A stretch of DNA of 50,999 bases from Purshia tridentata (taxonomy: Eukaryota > Streptophyta > Magnoliopsida > Rosales > Rosaceae). Below, in pieces: positions 9,991 to 22,000 of this stretch (positions within the stretch are counted from its first letter, which is position 1; every line of letters starts with the position of its first letter). The DNA is taken from the NCBI GenBank assembly GCA_003254885.1, contig QANT01003023.1, positions 1 through 50,999 on the forward strand, in the 5' to 3' direction. The notes beneath the pieces are model-generated. The model saw nothing but the letters and a program-made list of their open reading frames with translations. It ran no database searches and was not told where the DNA came from. The position numbers and the translations under genes were made by a program.

Positions 9991-12953
9991 TGTAAGTGCA
10001 CACCTATTTGGTTGCTTCTGAAACCAAATTTGTTTTCTTTTGGAGACTTTAACTCACTCTCTAATATATAGGTTCTTCATCTCATCTTCTTTTTTTGCTT
10101 TTTGTTTTTTTCTTGACAAATTTCTATACCATACATATGTCTTTTGGCACAAAACATGTGTCATTGGAAGTGTGGTTGTGTTGAAAACAACTTCTCGTAG
10201 TTAAGAAACGCTACTCACTCATTGGCCAAAAAAAAAAACTAACAACTACTTACTCGTTAATTTGTAATGTGTGAATAGGATTAGGTCGGTTAAATTTTAA
10301 AAAGTTGTTAGATATAAGAGAAATAATTTTTATTACTACAATCATTTGTATTTATCAAAATTGAGGCTTTACTTACATTTGTCTTTCTTGTTACTTAGTT
10401 GACAAAACTAAGTTGTTTTCATGATAGTATAGGTTAACTAGAAAATGAAATTCTCTACTTATGTTTTCCTACTAATATTGCACTTGTATAAAAAAAAATA
10501 ATAATAACAATGTTTTATAATTCAAGATTACATATTTTGGAGCCAGACAAAAGAAACACTATCGATACCTAAGAAACAAGCATAGTATTCTAACTCATTG
10601 AGAATTTTTAACTCCATTTTGATGTTTGTTAAAAACAAATTATTTTTGAAATTTTTGAAAAGGAAAAACAAATTTGGGTTATCATCAGAAGATTCAGAAC
10701 CTGTTTCGGAATTGTTGTTAAAAAGTAATTGACAAGGTAAAAATGTCATTGGGTAGGTTGGTCATCATTTTAGGACATGTTATGATTCTGATTATTTAAT
10801 CATCTTACTTGGCATTCCCTAAGCTTGGGGACAAAGAATAGATCAGTAGGGTGGACCAAGGCATGTATGGTTACATCAAAAGTAGATCCAGAAATTATTA
10901 GTATAATCGAACTCACATTAATTTACAAATGAAGTTATGTGATATGTTGTCTGGCAAATTTATAGTATTATATAACATACACATTAATTTGGTTAGATAT
11001 GAATTGATGATAAAATGACCCACCATGTCTCAATATTGTCAACTTTCTACCAAGATTTGGTCTGCTCCCATGAAGTGAGTAATGAGTAATAAACCAGAGA
11101 AGCAATGTGTATCAAACTATAAAATATGGTCCAGGAAAAGTGGGTCCTTGGTGATAGAAACAGTAAAGTACTATGTGAACTTTGTGCCTTTAATCACTTT
11201 TCTTGTTTTGGAGTGATTTTTGTTAAATCTCTAAAAACAATGTCATTTACAATTCTTTTTTTGCAGAAGCAGCAGTTCTCATGTTTGGAGTAAATTTTTG
11301 TGTGACAGATATATATATTTTGTGTATTTATCTCTTTTATTTTATAATATAACACATAATGAGAGAGATAAATACGAAAAAAACAATGAATGTCCAATAT
11401 AATTATAAGTGTAGAGGTGAGCTATATAATTCCAATATTGAATGCAGTATGATTGAATCGAATATATATAGACAATACATTACTGGGTGATGTGAAACAT
11501 TTGTGATTTTGGGTGTGACATGTAAATTGTTCGTTTTTATATGTATATTTAAAGATTCAAAATTAATTGATAATAAGTAGAAATATCCATAAACAATATA
11601 TATTATATATTCAATATGGAAATATATTACCAACATAAATCTTAAATCTTATAAATTTATAATTAAGAGCTAATTTAAAGTGCTTAATGATATGCTCTTG
11701 GATGTTTTGGTAGAGTTTCACTTTACATTTTTAGGTAGAGGTTAGCTGGACATGTTTGGGTAGAGATCTTCTTGACATGTTTGGGTAGAGTTTCACTTTA
11801 CATGTTTGTGTACCCATCTTCCTTTGCAATGCTTTCAATTAGAAGCATGCACAACATCATATGAACTTTTTTGGATGATTGCCGCGAGCTTAACGATATG
11901 TATGCAAATCTTAATTCTTGGATTTCATATATTCATGTCTGTTTCTGTGTCCAATTGATCATAACGAAACGCCAGTTCATCAGTCGATATATATATTTAT
12001 TGTTCAAGTTTCACCTACGAGCCTAGTTTAAGACTTGAGTGCAAGTTTTTGAATTCTCATTGCCTATTTGCTTCAGTATTAAATAACATCTATGAAAGTT
12101 AACAATTCCCACTTTTTTGCTTTTTCTTTAGTTTTCAATCCATGCAACCAAACAGAGCTTTAATCTACTCAGAGTTTAAAAATGAAATTGCAACTCTCTC
12201 TGGCCTTTCTCAACCCTCAATTTTTATTTGATTCTTTGCCTTTAGAGATTCGCCTTTGTTCTTTGGTGTCGAATTTTGGGTTGGGCTATTGTTGAAATTC
12301 TTTTTTGTTTTTACTTATAATTTATCGATATGGTGCTTGAGTCTTCAATTCCAAACCGTTTGAATTGACAAAACTACCTCCACTGACCTCTAGAGACCCG
12401 ACAAACCACCGCCCGTTGTCACCCGCCTAACTTGATCATAATAATGAATTGTTTTCAGTCCGGAGCTTCCACCTACCATTGGCAATCGATTTGCCCACCA
12501 GTCGTCATCTCCTTTCTTCTCTTCTGTCTTCTTCACCAGATCGTCGAAAACCTCTTCTCCCTTCTTCTTCCTCTCTTCTCCATCGCCCGTCGATCATTGT
12601 TGTCGTTGTCGTTGTTGGTCTCAAACCGATTGGCCCAGCCTAAGTCACCAACCCAAAGATGCTTCACTCGAGCTGCCTCATTTACATTTCAAACAAATTG
12701 GATTGGCAATTTTCCTATTCGAAAATTCAGCTCGACTGACCCATGAGGGCTCAAGAATTCGGCTCGACCTAACCGGCCCAAGTCAATTGACACCCAAGCC
12801 TAATTCTAAGTTCGATCATGTTTTTCTCTAGCTTGAAACGTTTAGTAATTGTTATCAAATAAATAAATGAAAAGATCTCAAATGTAGACGGTTTCAATCA
12901 ACAAAATACAATGTGAATTAGGCTTCACAAGTATCTCTTTTTTAATTTTAAAC
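9991..12953. other. Intergenic spacer
   Basis: AT-rich, with no supported gene. It contains a 25-bp minisatellite (11702-11815). There is also a C-rich pyrimidine tract around 12470-12600 that produces open frames without protein character. Confidence 0.55.
11702..11815. repeat. 25-bp minisatellite, four copies plus a partial
   Basis: Four consecutive 25-base units start at 11702, 11727, 11752 and 11777, and a 14-base partial unit starts at 11802. Each carries a shared core close to atgtttgggtagag followed by a variable half (tttcactttac in units 1 and 4, gttagctggac in 2, atcttcttgac in 3). Unit length is constant despite substitutions, as expected of a true tandem array. Confidence 0.85.
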
Positions 12954-12958
12954 GAAAG

Positions 12959-13439
12959 TGATGTAGAGCAGCTAGCTGTGAGGTTCGAAAAGCAGTTGGC
13001 GCGCCGAAACTCACGAAAAGGCAAAAACTGAATTTTTACTGTTCATTTGAAGGGGTTTTTGAGTCCGAATATGGTCGATTTAGATATCAAATCGAAGGGA
13101 ATCGCGCGACGATTGCAACTCACAGCTAATGCTGTGACTAATAGGCTTTTTGGGCCATCCGAGATTGTTTAGGGCCTTAAAACTGCGTTTTAAGTTTTGA
13201 AGTATTTTATTTATTTTCGTCCTTATTTTATTTGGGTTCCTTTTGGCCCACGGGCTTTATTTATGTGGTCGTTTTGACCTAGGGTTTCCAGAAACATATT
13301 TAAGGATTTTCTAAAGTTGTTTTGGTACTTTTGACAATATTTCAATAAATTTGAGTTTCTTCAACTTTTCTGGTGGATTCCGGATTTTTATTTTCGCTAG
13401 GATTACGCTGGTAATTCCTTTGTTATTTCCGCTGCGTCA
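12959..13439. mobile_element. Solo LTR of a retrotransposon, with 5-bp target site duplication
   Basis: A 481-bp segment starts TGATG and ends CGTCA (imperfect terminal inverted repeat, TG...CA ends). It is flanked by a perfect 5-base direct repeat GAAAG (12954-12958 and 13440-13444). The terminal gctgcgtca resembles the 3' ends of plant copia-type LTRs. No internal retrotransposon coding or primer-binding region accompanies it, so it is a solo LTR left by LTR-LTR recombination. It sits about 500 bp upstream of the SWIB gene start codon. Confidence 0.85.
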
Positions 13440-13886
13440 GAAAGATCCTTCAATAAAAGAGGAAAGAAAAATCCAAGGAAAAGATAAACTAGCTAGCATT
13501 TTTTAGTAGAAAAATATGCAAAATGAGTTAGAATTTAGAGGAGGTGTAAGAGGTTTTTCTTTTGGGGTCGTCTAAGAGTTTATTTTCAAAGAATCATATG
13601 TGAACAACGGATCTGACGTATGAAGTCCAAAACATGTAGACTGAGAAAAGTGTTCAGTTTGCATTTTGCAGATTCATGTGGTGGCAACAAATATTTGTCC
13701 GAAACATATGAAGATTGAAAAAGACGACGCTAAACAGAAAGAGAGAGAAAGAGAAAGTACCCACGACTTGACATATTCCAAAGACAGAACTCAAAGGGCT
13801 GTTGGGTCATTTCACATAAAAAAAAGAGAGAGATAGAGAGAGATAGAGAGAGAAAGGGATAAGCTCAACAGCAAGCGTTCAGCACA

Positions 13887-13891
<5 letters not shown>

Positions 13892-13922
<31 letters not shown>
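13892..13922 (+). repeat. (GA)n microsatellite in the SWIB gene 5' UTR
   Basis: About 15 GA units, preceded by looser gaga-rich sequence from about 13826 and ending 12 bases before the ATG. GA/CT repeats are common in plant 5' UTRs and can bind BBR/BPC factors. No clear TATA box is seen for this gene. Confidence 0.85.
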
Positions 13923-13925
<3 letters not shown>

Positions 13926-13934
13926 AGAGAGAAA

Positions 13935-16264
13935 ATGGTGACAGAGCAAGAGATATCGCAAGCTTTACAAGCCCTAATCCACGAGTCCACTACAAACCCT
14001 AACACCCCGACCTTCACCACCATAAACGAAGTTGTCCAGCAGCTGCAGTCGAAGCTCGGCCTCGACCTCTCCCAAAAGACCGAATTCATTACGGCCCAGA
14101 TCCATTACCTCTGCCGATCCCACCCACCCCAACCCCAACCCCAACCCCAACCCCAGCCTCAACAGCCCAAAGACCATTTTGCCATCCACCAAAGTCCTAG
14201 TTACCACCCCACCCCCACCTCCTCCGCCTTCCAAACCTTCTCCTCCCAGCCTCCACCTCCTCAGACGCACCCCGAATCCGCCTCCGGAGCTCCCGCATCC
14301 GTTTCCGGCTCTGACCCGCCCAAGGACAGGTATTTTTATTTGTTTTTGGGTAATTTCTGTTTGGTTCCCGAGAATTGAGGGAAGGGAAAGTGGAATACTC
14401 TTTGCACATTGTCAATTAGTGCTTTGGGGGCAACTGGGGTTTAAGGAAATTAGGAACTTGTCCAGTTAGATTTCGTTTGTTGTATTAAGAAAGGTCCTCT
14501 TAAGTTGATTCCATTCATGTTTTCCTGCCGTCTGTTTGGCTTTCGAGAAAATTTGAGCAACAGTAAGAAAATCGATGGTTTCACTGTTATCCTTTGTAAA
14601 GGTGTAAGCTTTATGTTATTTGGGCCATGGGCATTGGTATGCATTAGTAGAATGCCATTTTCAGTTCTATGGATTTTGGCGCGGCAAGGCTGTATATGAT
14701 TTTACTCTAAGCATATAGTTGGTCTCGTACTTTATACTTATTTCATTCAAATATTGGGATGAAAACAGATGATAGCTAGCAAAAAGATTTTGTCAATGCA
14801 GTAATTTGATGTTTGGGTTAATAATGCAGTGCTTTTTATCATTTTTTTGCAGCTCTAAACCTAAAGCTAAGAGAAAAGGTGGCCCAGGGGGTCTGAACAA
14901 ACTTTGTGGTGTTTCGCCTGAACTTCAGGCCATTGTTGGCCATCCAACTCTCCCTAGGACTGAGGTTCAGTCTCATGCATTAGTGCTATTTGTTAGAGTT
15001 TGTTTTTTTATCTCATCTCGCATGAGGTTTTTGATTTTTTTTCTTTTGGTAATTGTTGATTTCAGATTGTGAAGCAACTGTGGGCTTACATAAGGAAAAA
15101 CAATCTCCAAGATCCTGGTAACAAGAGGAAAATTATTTGCAATGAGGAGCTGCGGTTGGTTTTTGAGACAGACTGTACTGACATGTTTAAGATGAACAAG
15201 TTGCTTGCTAAACATATTATTCCACTTGAACCATCAAGTATGTATTTCGTCGGTTTCATTTGTGCGTTAATGGGCCCACACACTTGTGTCTGTATTTTGT
15301 ATTATGCGTGTATAATATGAGGCATGTTTAAGGACTTGATGTTTTGGTGCTCTCAGAACAGTCAGCTCCCAAGAAGCCCAAGGTGCCCAAGGTTGCTGTG
15401 GAGTCTGGAACAAAAAGTACCGATTCGGGTCCTTCTTTGATAATATCTGAAGCACTTGCAAATTTTTTTGCTGTTGGTGTGAGGGAGATGCTCCAATCAG
15501 AGGTTTTAACGCGTATCTGGGAATACATAAAGGTCAACCATCTAGAGGTAGGTAAACCACCCCCCCCNCCCCCCCCCACCCCAAAAAAAGAAAAGAAAAA
15601 AAGAGAGAGAGGAATAAAGGAAATGGTAGAGATAGATAACTGGCGCAAGCCTTTTGATGCCATGCTGTTTATTTGAAGTTTTCTGTGCATTGTTGAGTAT
15701 AGTGTCTTTAACAAAGTTTGGCACTACCTTAGTACTTGTTTAGTTTGGTCTCTGTTAGCGTTAGTGGTGCACATAGTTTTAATTTGTCTCTTATCCGGGA
15801 TTACTCCTCTTTATGAAGCATGTTGGATAGTAGTCGGGGTGAAGGCAGGATTTCTCAAGAGTTTTCTTAATAGTCAATCTGCAGATAATTCAAGATGTTT
15901 TAGAACTTTGTTTGAGCATTTAAAGAGAGAATGATTTGCACCCTACATCCAATGGCATGGAGGCTGTGCAAGAATCTGATATATATATATATATATATAT
16001 TTTTCAGTCCAACTGTAAAAGTCTTTTCCAGTCTGTTATCCTGAAATTTGTTGATACCTGATAAGTTCACAGATGAACAATGGCGGCAATTGACTATATT
16101 AACCCTTTTTTATCCACCCTGTTTAATTGCATCTCTAGGATCCTCTAAATCCGATGGTTATAATATGTGATGCAAAGCTTCAAGAGCTCTTTGGTTGTGA
16201 AAGCATCTCTGCATCAGGAATACCAGGAGTTTTGGCACATAATCACATATTCAGAAGATCGTAA
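13935..16264 (+). CDS. SWIB/MDM2 domain protein with N-terminal DEK_C domain (UAF30/BAF60b-like)
   Basis: Probable nuclear chromatin or transcription factor of the plant double-SWIB group (like Arabidopsis At4g22360). Five coding exons: 13935-14329, 14853-14964, 15066-15237, 15357-15547, 16139-16264. Joins are GT-AG and in phase, giving 331 aa. Residues 1-60 form a DEK C-terminal-like helical domain (TEQEISQALQALI..). Residues about 63-130 are Pro/Gln/Ser-rich with a PQ dipeptide run encoded by CAACCC-type hexamers. The first SWIB domain is at about 141-222 (LNKLCGVSPELQAIVG..QLWAYIRKNNLQDP), a linker follows to about 248, and the second SWIB domain is at about 249-328 (IWEYIKVNHLEDPLNPM..LFGCESIS). 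A poly-C run with an N (15558-15579) lies in intron 4 and does not affect the coding sequence. Somewhat shorter than the Arabidopsis relative, mainly in low-complexity sequence. Confidence 0.93.
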
Positions 16265-17588
16265 TAGGTTTGTATACATTATTTTTATCTTTTATTTTTG
16301 AAACGTAGGTTCTTGGATGTTAAATTTATTATAGTTTTTGTGGTAATGTTCTCTTGCCAAAGAGTCTCACTACATAATCACACATTCAGACGATAATGTG
16401 TCCCATTAATGTTTCAGATTGACAGTCAAACAGTAAAACATGCCAGACTTTCTGGCAAGTGAACAGATTTTGACATTCCAAAAAGAGTATTGCTTCCTTT
16501 TCCTTTTCATAGACGAAGAGAGAATTTTATATTCCTGATTTTAAGACTTCCTGTGGATCAGAGAATGGCATGTGGTAATCTTCATTTAGGGGCCTTTATA
16601 AACTCAAGTTTAATGGCTCTGCTGCTTATTCTCGTAATTGTTCCTTCCTGCATCTCAGATAAAGATTTTTTTTAATTAGATTCATTTACCCATATGTTGA
16701 ACTTTTGACCTTGTCTACATCATTGCTCCCCTTTGATTTTTATTTTTAATTAGTTATTTTTTGTACTAGCCCACAAGATTTGACAGAATGTTGGTTATTT
16801 CTTGCAGTTGCAGATCTTTGGCGTGATAACTTATGCGCCAACCTTGGGAGAAATTGATATGGGTCTATGTCTTTTACTTTGAGCGTTTATATGTAATCTT
16901 TTTAGCTCTTGTTTGTAAGTAGTGACAGTATGACAATGTACTATGGGGGGGTTCATGGCACGTCTTATTTTGCAAATGCCATGGTTTGTCTGACTTCTGT
17001 TAGGTTAGGGTGAGCTTTGGATTTTCTAACACCTGTAAAATAGCAGACAGTAGAAAACAAAGGCAAATGTAAGAAGATGTTATTAACTCGTTTTCAGTTA
17101 TGAATGTATTTATTTAGTCATTGGGTGTTGCGGCTTACAAGTTGCTTATGCAGTGCGATTCAGCTTTTGGTTTTGAATTATATGTGTGAAGTCCTCCTTC
17201 ATGCATAGTTTTTGTGGGGCAATACTAAAGTTCAAACTTAGAATGTCTTTCCAAAGCTTCTCTTGTTTTATACATGTATTCAGAATTTATCTTAAATTGT
17301 TCCAACTCTAATACGTTTTTCCTCTTCATAACTCTCTCTCCATACCAACATAAGAATGTTATGGTTTCAGAGATCTGGATTATTGAGCAACTCTTAATTG
17401 ATTGTCAGTTTAGATTCTTAGTCTGAAAATTCTCTGAACCACCCGTGACTGACTTCAATGTGGGACAAAAATTTGCAATTGTTTTAAACAAATATTATAT
17501 TGGGTATGTTCTTTATTATGCTCATGCCCCCCGTGACTGAGTCTCTACCCACTTGGTTCACATGACACTCCCAAGTTTGCCAGAAAAC
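16265..17588 (+). other. 3' flank of SWIB gene and spacer
   Basis: T-rich sequence typical of plant 3' UTR and spacer. Possible 3' UTR splice borders are visible (TAATAG|GTTTGT just after the stop; tttcag|attgac near 16418; cttgcag near 16807), so the UTR may be spliced. No independent coding gene is supported. Confidence 0.45.
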
Positions 17589-17596
17589 TATAAAAA
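17589..17596 (+). promoter_or_regulatory. TATA box of the DIR1-like gene
   Basis: TATAAAAA lies 71 bases upstream of the start codon at 17660, a normal spacing for a short plant 5' UTR. Confidence 0.6.
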
Positions 17597-17659
17597 AATT
17601 TCCCATCTCTTCTATAAATCATCAACTTCCAGATAGGAGAGCTAAATAGGAGGAAAGAA

Positions 17660-18091
17660 ATGGCAAGGACTAGTGGCAAAGTTTTGTTGCAATGGGCGAT
17701 GGTGGTTCTGTTGATTGCTCTTGTGGCTGGAGCCAGGGCTGTCTCCATATGCAACATTGACTCTGACAAGCTAAACGTTTGCCGCGGGGCAGTGAGCGGA
17801 AAATCAGCTACACCACCGTCCAAGAAATGTTGCGGTGTTGTGCGCCAAGCCAACTTGGCCTGCCTCTGCAGCTACAAGTCTGTCCTCCCCGCGTTTGGGA
17901 TCAACCCAACACAAGCTATGGCATTGCCTAAGAAGTGTGGCATCAAAACACCTCCCGAGTGCCGTGGTAAGATACCAAAGCATACATGGCACTAAATATT
18001 GTCAATTTGTCATGTTTGCAATTGCAATATGCTTTTTTTTGGTTGCAAGTGTGAGTTTCTAACCATTACTTTGTGGTTCATTGCAGTTTGA
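17660..18091 (+). CDS. DIR1-like non-specific lipid transfer protein
   Basis: Small secreted lipid-binding protein of the DIR1 type; in Arabidopsis DIR1 carries a lipid-derived signal in systemic acquired resistance. Exon 1 is 17660-17966 and a tiny exon 2 is 18087-18091 (completes Val, then TGA), giving 103 aa. Residues 1 to about 27 are a hydrophobic signal peptide ending near AGARA. The mature part has the eight-cysteine pattern C..C..CC..CLC..C..C (CNIDSDKLNVC, KKCCG, ACLCSYK, KKCG, PPEC). An intron right before the stop codon is a familiar layout for this family. Without splicing, the frame would run 9 residues further (GKIPKHTWH), but the GTGGTAAG donor and ttgcag acceptor support splicing. 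The role in resistance is inferred from family only. Confidence 0.88.
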
Positions 18092-19043
18092 AGCACCTGC
18101 GGTTGCAGCCATTGCAACAACAACAATAAAACTATTTGGACCACGTTTCCGTACCATATTGATTACCACATCACTAATACAGTGGACTCCCTCCTGTATT
18201 ACTGATGTGCTACTCTCCTTGTAGCATTACTCTTTTCAACAAAAATTGTTATCTTACCATTTCCTATTTCTTCCCGATATTGTTTTCCTTGTATGTTTTG
18301 GAACCCTTCTCACTTTGAATTTCTGTTACTGCTGAAAGCATTTGTACCAGTTACTTCTCTTTGTTGGAACGCCAATAGTACAATTGAATTCGAGTATTGG
18401 TCACAGCGAAAATTGGTCCCTTCCATTATATTTTCAAGAATGAATCAAATTACCAGTGTCTTATTATGGAAGTCATAATGATGGGTTATGAGCATCAACG
18501 AGTCTTTTCTCCAGTCGTCTGCAAACAGACTCTCATTGACTTCCCTAAACAATTATATGCTCCAAGTTCTGCATTAGTATAGAGAAATGAGGAATCAAAG
18601 TCGAACCACAATGCGATTAGAGAATTTACAATATATATCAAGTAGAAAGTTGCAAATTCCATGAACAACAATGCATTCCATCGATCTGGTCGCAAGATTC
18701 ATCTCTGTGATAAAAATAAGCCCATGTTGCTTTTTAGCATATGACAAAAGACATGCAGTTTGCATCACATCTCCCACCATAATATACACAAATTTTTGCT
18801 AGTCTAAGCACTTATTCTGCAACCTCAATGATTCATTGCGCCTCCATACACAAAAGTAACAGCTACCACCTCGGACTCATAGAATGTCAAAAACGGGGAA
18901 GTTACACGTATGCCGTCCTACAAAATTAAGCATCTTCATTTCATAGAAAAGCCCAAGCAGATCCACTTCTACCATTAGGACACGATTGTGTTTTCTTAGG
19001 GTACTTTGAATTCATCGCTGTGATGCACTTCAGCTAAAGTCAC
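18092..19043. other. Spacer between convergent DIR1-like and NHX4-like genes
   Basis: The two flanking genes converge here, so this stretch should contain both 3' UTRs. No coding gene is supported. Confidence 0.5.
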
Positions 19044-22000
19044 TTAACACGTAGGCTGATTGCCAAGTGGTCCACCAAATAGGGGTCTCATGTAGGCATC
19101 ATCAAACCTCCTCCAGTAAGAGTGTATAGTGTGTACAGGACTCTCCATCAACATGGACAAATTATCCTTTGCACGAGACAAATTGGTCGCAGCAGATTCT
19201 TCAAAAGAGAGCAAAGGCAGGTTCATATCCTCTGAAATGTCCTTTGACTCTTTACGCTTGATGTTGCTAGTTGTTGTGTGGGGAAGCAGATAACTTATAA
19301 GTGGCTTTGTCAGAAAGCCGAACACCTAAATCAAAGTGATGCCATTATAAACATTTGGAGGTATAGAACTCATACCTACTGACATTTTACTTAACATTTT
19401 GATATAAAAAATCTCAAGAAAACTGATTTACATACCACTGTACTGAAGAGAACAACGATTATTGTGTTAGTAACCATCGTAGCATTGATTGGATCCCATG
19501 TGACACCAGAATATGTGAACTTCATGAGTCAAGAGCGTTCCAGGTGATCACACAATGAGTACTGTTAGTTACATTCAAGTAAATATCAACAACTCATAAT
19601 AGAAAAAAGTACACACACCTGTTTAAAAGCCAAAGCAATAGAGACAGCTCCTCTGATTAGCCCTGCCCACCATATGATTACCTACATTAAAATTAAGTGA
19701 TAAAGCAAACAACCATCAATCCTTTTCTAAAAAAATGCATAGAAAGATTATCAGCGAAGGTCGAAAAATCTAACCTGGTGTTTGAATGAAATTGAAGCTG
19801 CTCTCTCAGCCCGTCTATTCATGTAATTGGAGAACATTGAGAGAGGGAATACAAATGCAGCACGTCCAAGCAATATTAATAAGATTATCGTACTATAGAT
19901 GCCCATGGAATCCCGAAAACTGCAAGAAATACAAATTTAAAAGAAATCAATTGTAGAAGACTCCAATAAGTTATTTATACTTGACAAATATTCCTGAAAA
20001 GTTACTAAAGTGCAACATCAGTTCAATCAAATTGATTTTTTTTTTTTTTTCCCTATTCTTGAATTGTGAATCAACATGTTAGTCAAAGGTACTCCTAGTC
20101 TTTTTGCAGAACAATGTGCGATTATAAAAAAATCTGCACCCAACAGCATAAACTTAAGAAACAGGAAGGGGGCAAGAGCAGGTTGAGAGAAGTGATTTAT
20201 GCATAAGAACATTGGTGATCCCTAGCAGCATAAACTTTGTTATCATTATAAAGACACCCTCTTTTTATTTGAATGCACTAGAAACAAGTCAGATATGGTG
20301 AGAAGTTTTTCTGTTCAGATTCCTTCTATTCATAATATTGCACATACATCATATGCATATTAGCTATGATGAAGATTTATTTTGTCGCACAGCAAAGCGT
20401 GCAGTCAAACTAGCAACCTATGCTCCCTAATAAACAATAAATGGTACCCAAGTTGGATGATCCAAGGCATGTGGAATGTAGTCAATAACTCCTTGAAATA
20501 ACTGTATTAAATTTCCAGAGGAAGAGTACCTTAATTTAGTTATCTTCCACTTCTCAATGTCAAGAGCATCCATTCCCACATATAGAAATATAAATGTTTC
20601 TGCAATAAATGACATCATTGCAAATACATGCCTAAAAATGAGAAGGTAAGAGAAGTCAGATGAAATTACTGGGATATAGGAACTAAAAAATGAACCAAGA
20701 TTTTTTCTAAAATCCAAATAATCAGTCCATACATGCCTGGTTGTGATTCTTGAACTTTCAGTGACATTATGCCATGCATAGTGTGACATTACAATCCCAC
20801 AAAAGAAAACAGTGAGAATTCCACTCAAATCTAACAGCTGCATATGAATCAAAATTAAGGAGGTTTTCAGCTACATGGTGAGATAGCTGACCAGCTTCGA
20901 AGTACATTTCTTCACAAATTAATACGATTGAATAAGAGAATCTGTGAGAGTTGTACTCAAGCGCAAGTGAATTATTGAGCTTTCAAAAAAATGGAATGTA
21001 AACTGAAGTACACTTCATTACCTCAGCCACCATGTAAGACAAATATGCCATTAGAACCACTAAGGATATCTCACGAATGCTTGAATGCCTGTAGAGTAGA
21101 AGAGTAAGATTTTAATAGGTAGCACCTGACTTAAGAGTAATATCCGAGACTCCCCAGTACATTATCAAAAATATCTTTGCTCTTGGGGATATATGACTAG
21201 ATTACTAACCTTCCAAAGCATAAGGTTTTAAGGGCATATGCTGTCAAAAGTCCAAACTGAATCAAAACAAGAGACAAATTTAATCACCAAATATGGAAAA
21301 TGCTAGAATATATCTTGAAACCAGATAACTGAGTTCATGTTGCACAATTTTCTTATTAAACTCACTGCAACTCCAAGAGCAGTGCTTGTTGAGAATAGGT
21401 ATAGAAAATCTCCAACGACACGAAGTCCATTCATGCCTGTAAGCCTAGTAACATCAATCTTTTGAATTGTATTGAATAGGACAACTGACGTTGCATCATT
21501 CACCACTCCTTCCCCAAACACTAGGCTGTATAGTAAAGGAGTTTCATCTTGATGAAGAACCTACATTTGGATATAATATCTCAGCACATCCAAATATGGG
21601 AGCGGCTGGCCCAAATTAAATGAAAGAGAACATCTAAAACATGACAAACCTGCAGTGTACACACTGTATCAGTTGATGAAAAAATTGTTCCTACGGCTGT
21701 TTCAAAACAAGAGGTTCATGTAGAGCCAAAAGTTATCAGCAAGATTATATTATTGTAGCATAAAGTAGCAGTTAATATGATACATATAGCCAATGGTTTC
21801 ATCATCAAGGTTCTCAGTTCTCACCGAGATAGTCTCGTGCATTCAGGCCAACAAAGCCCAACTTAGGAAACAGCCACCAGGCGCCTATAATGAAAGCAAC
21901 ATTCAGAATTTTACAAAAGAATTATACACAAATCTATAATAGCCCGGCATAGAATTAGAAGTTGGAAAAAATTTGAGGCATTGACTATATAAACTACAAT

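Noticed and set aside
12432..12746. 104-codon open frame on the plus strand in the spacer before the solo LTR
   Set aside because: It arises from a pyrimidine-rich tract (ctt/tct runs). Low-complexity Leu/Ser composition, no domain, no promoter or splice context.
14123..14165. CCCCAA-like repeats as an interstitial telomere
   Set aside because: Plant telomere repeat is CCCTAAA; here the unit is a coding CAACCC hexamer in frame with Pro-Gln.
13974..14270. Gly/Leu-rich open frame antisense to SWIB exon 1
   Set aside because: Mirror of the proline-rich low-complexity coding region; the plus-strand frame has the DEK_C domain and splices correctly.
17660..17995. Unspliced 111-aa version of the DIR1-like protein
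   Set aside because: A good GT donor and AG acceptor give the usual ending right after the eighth cysteine; the extra tail is intronic.
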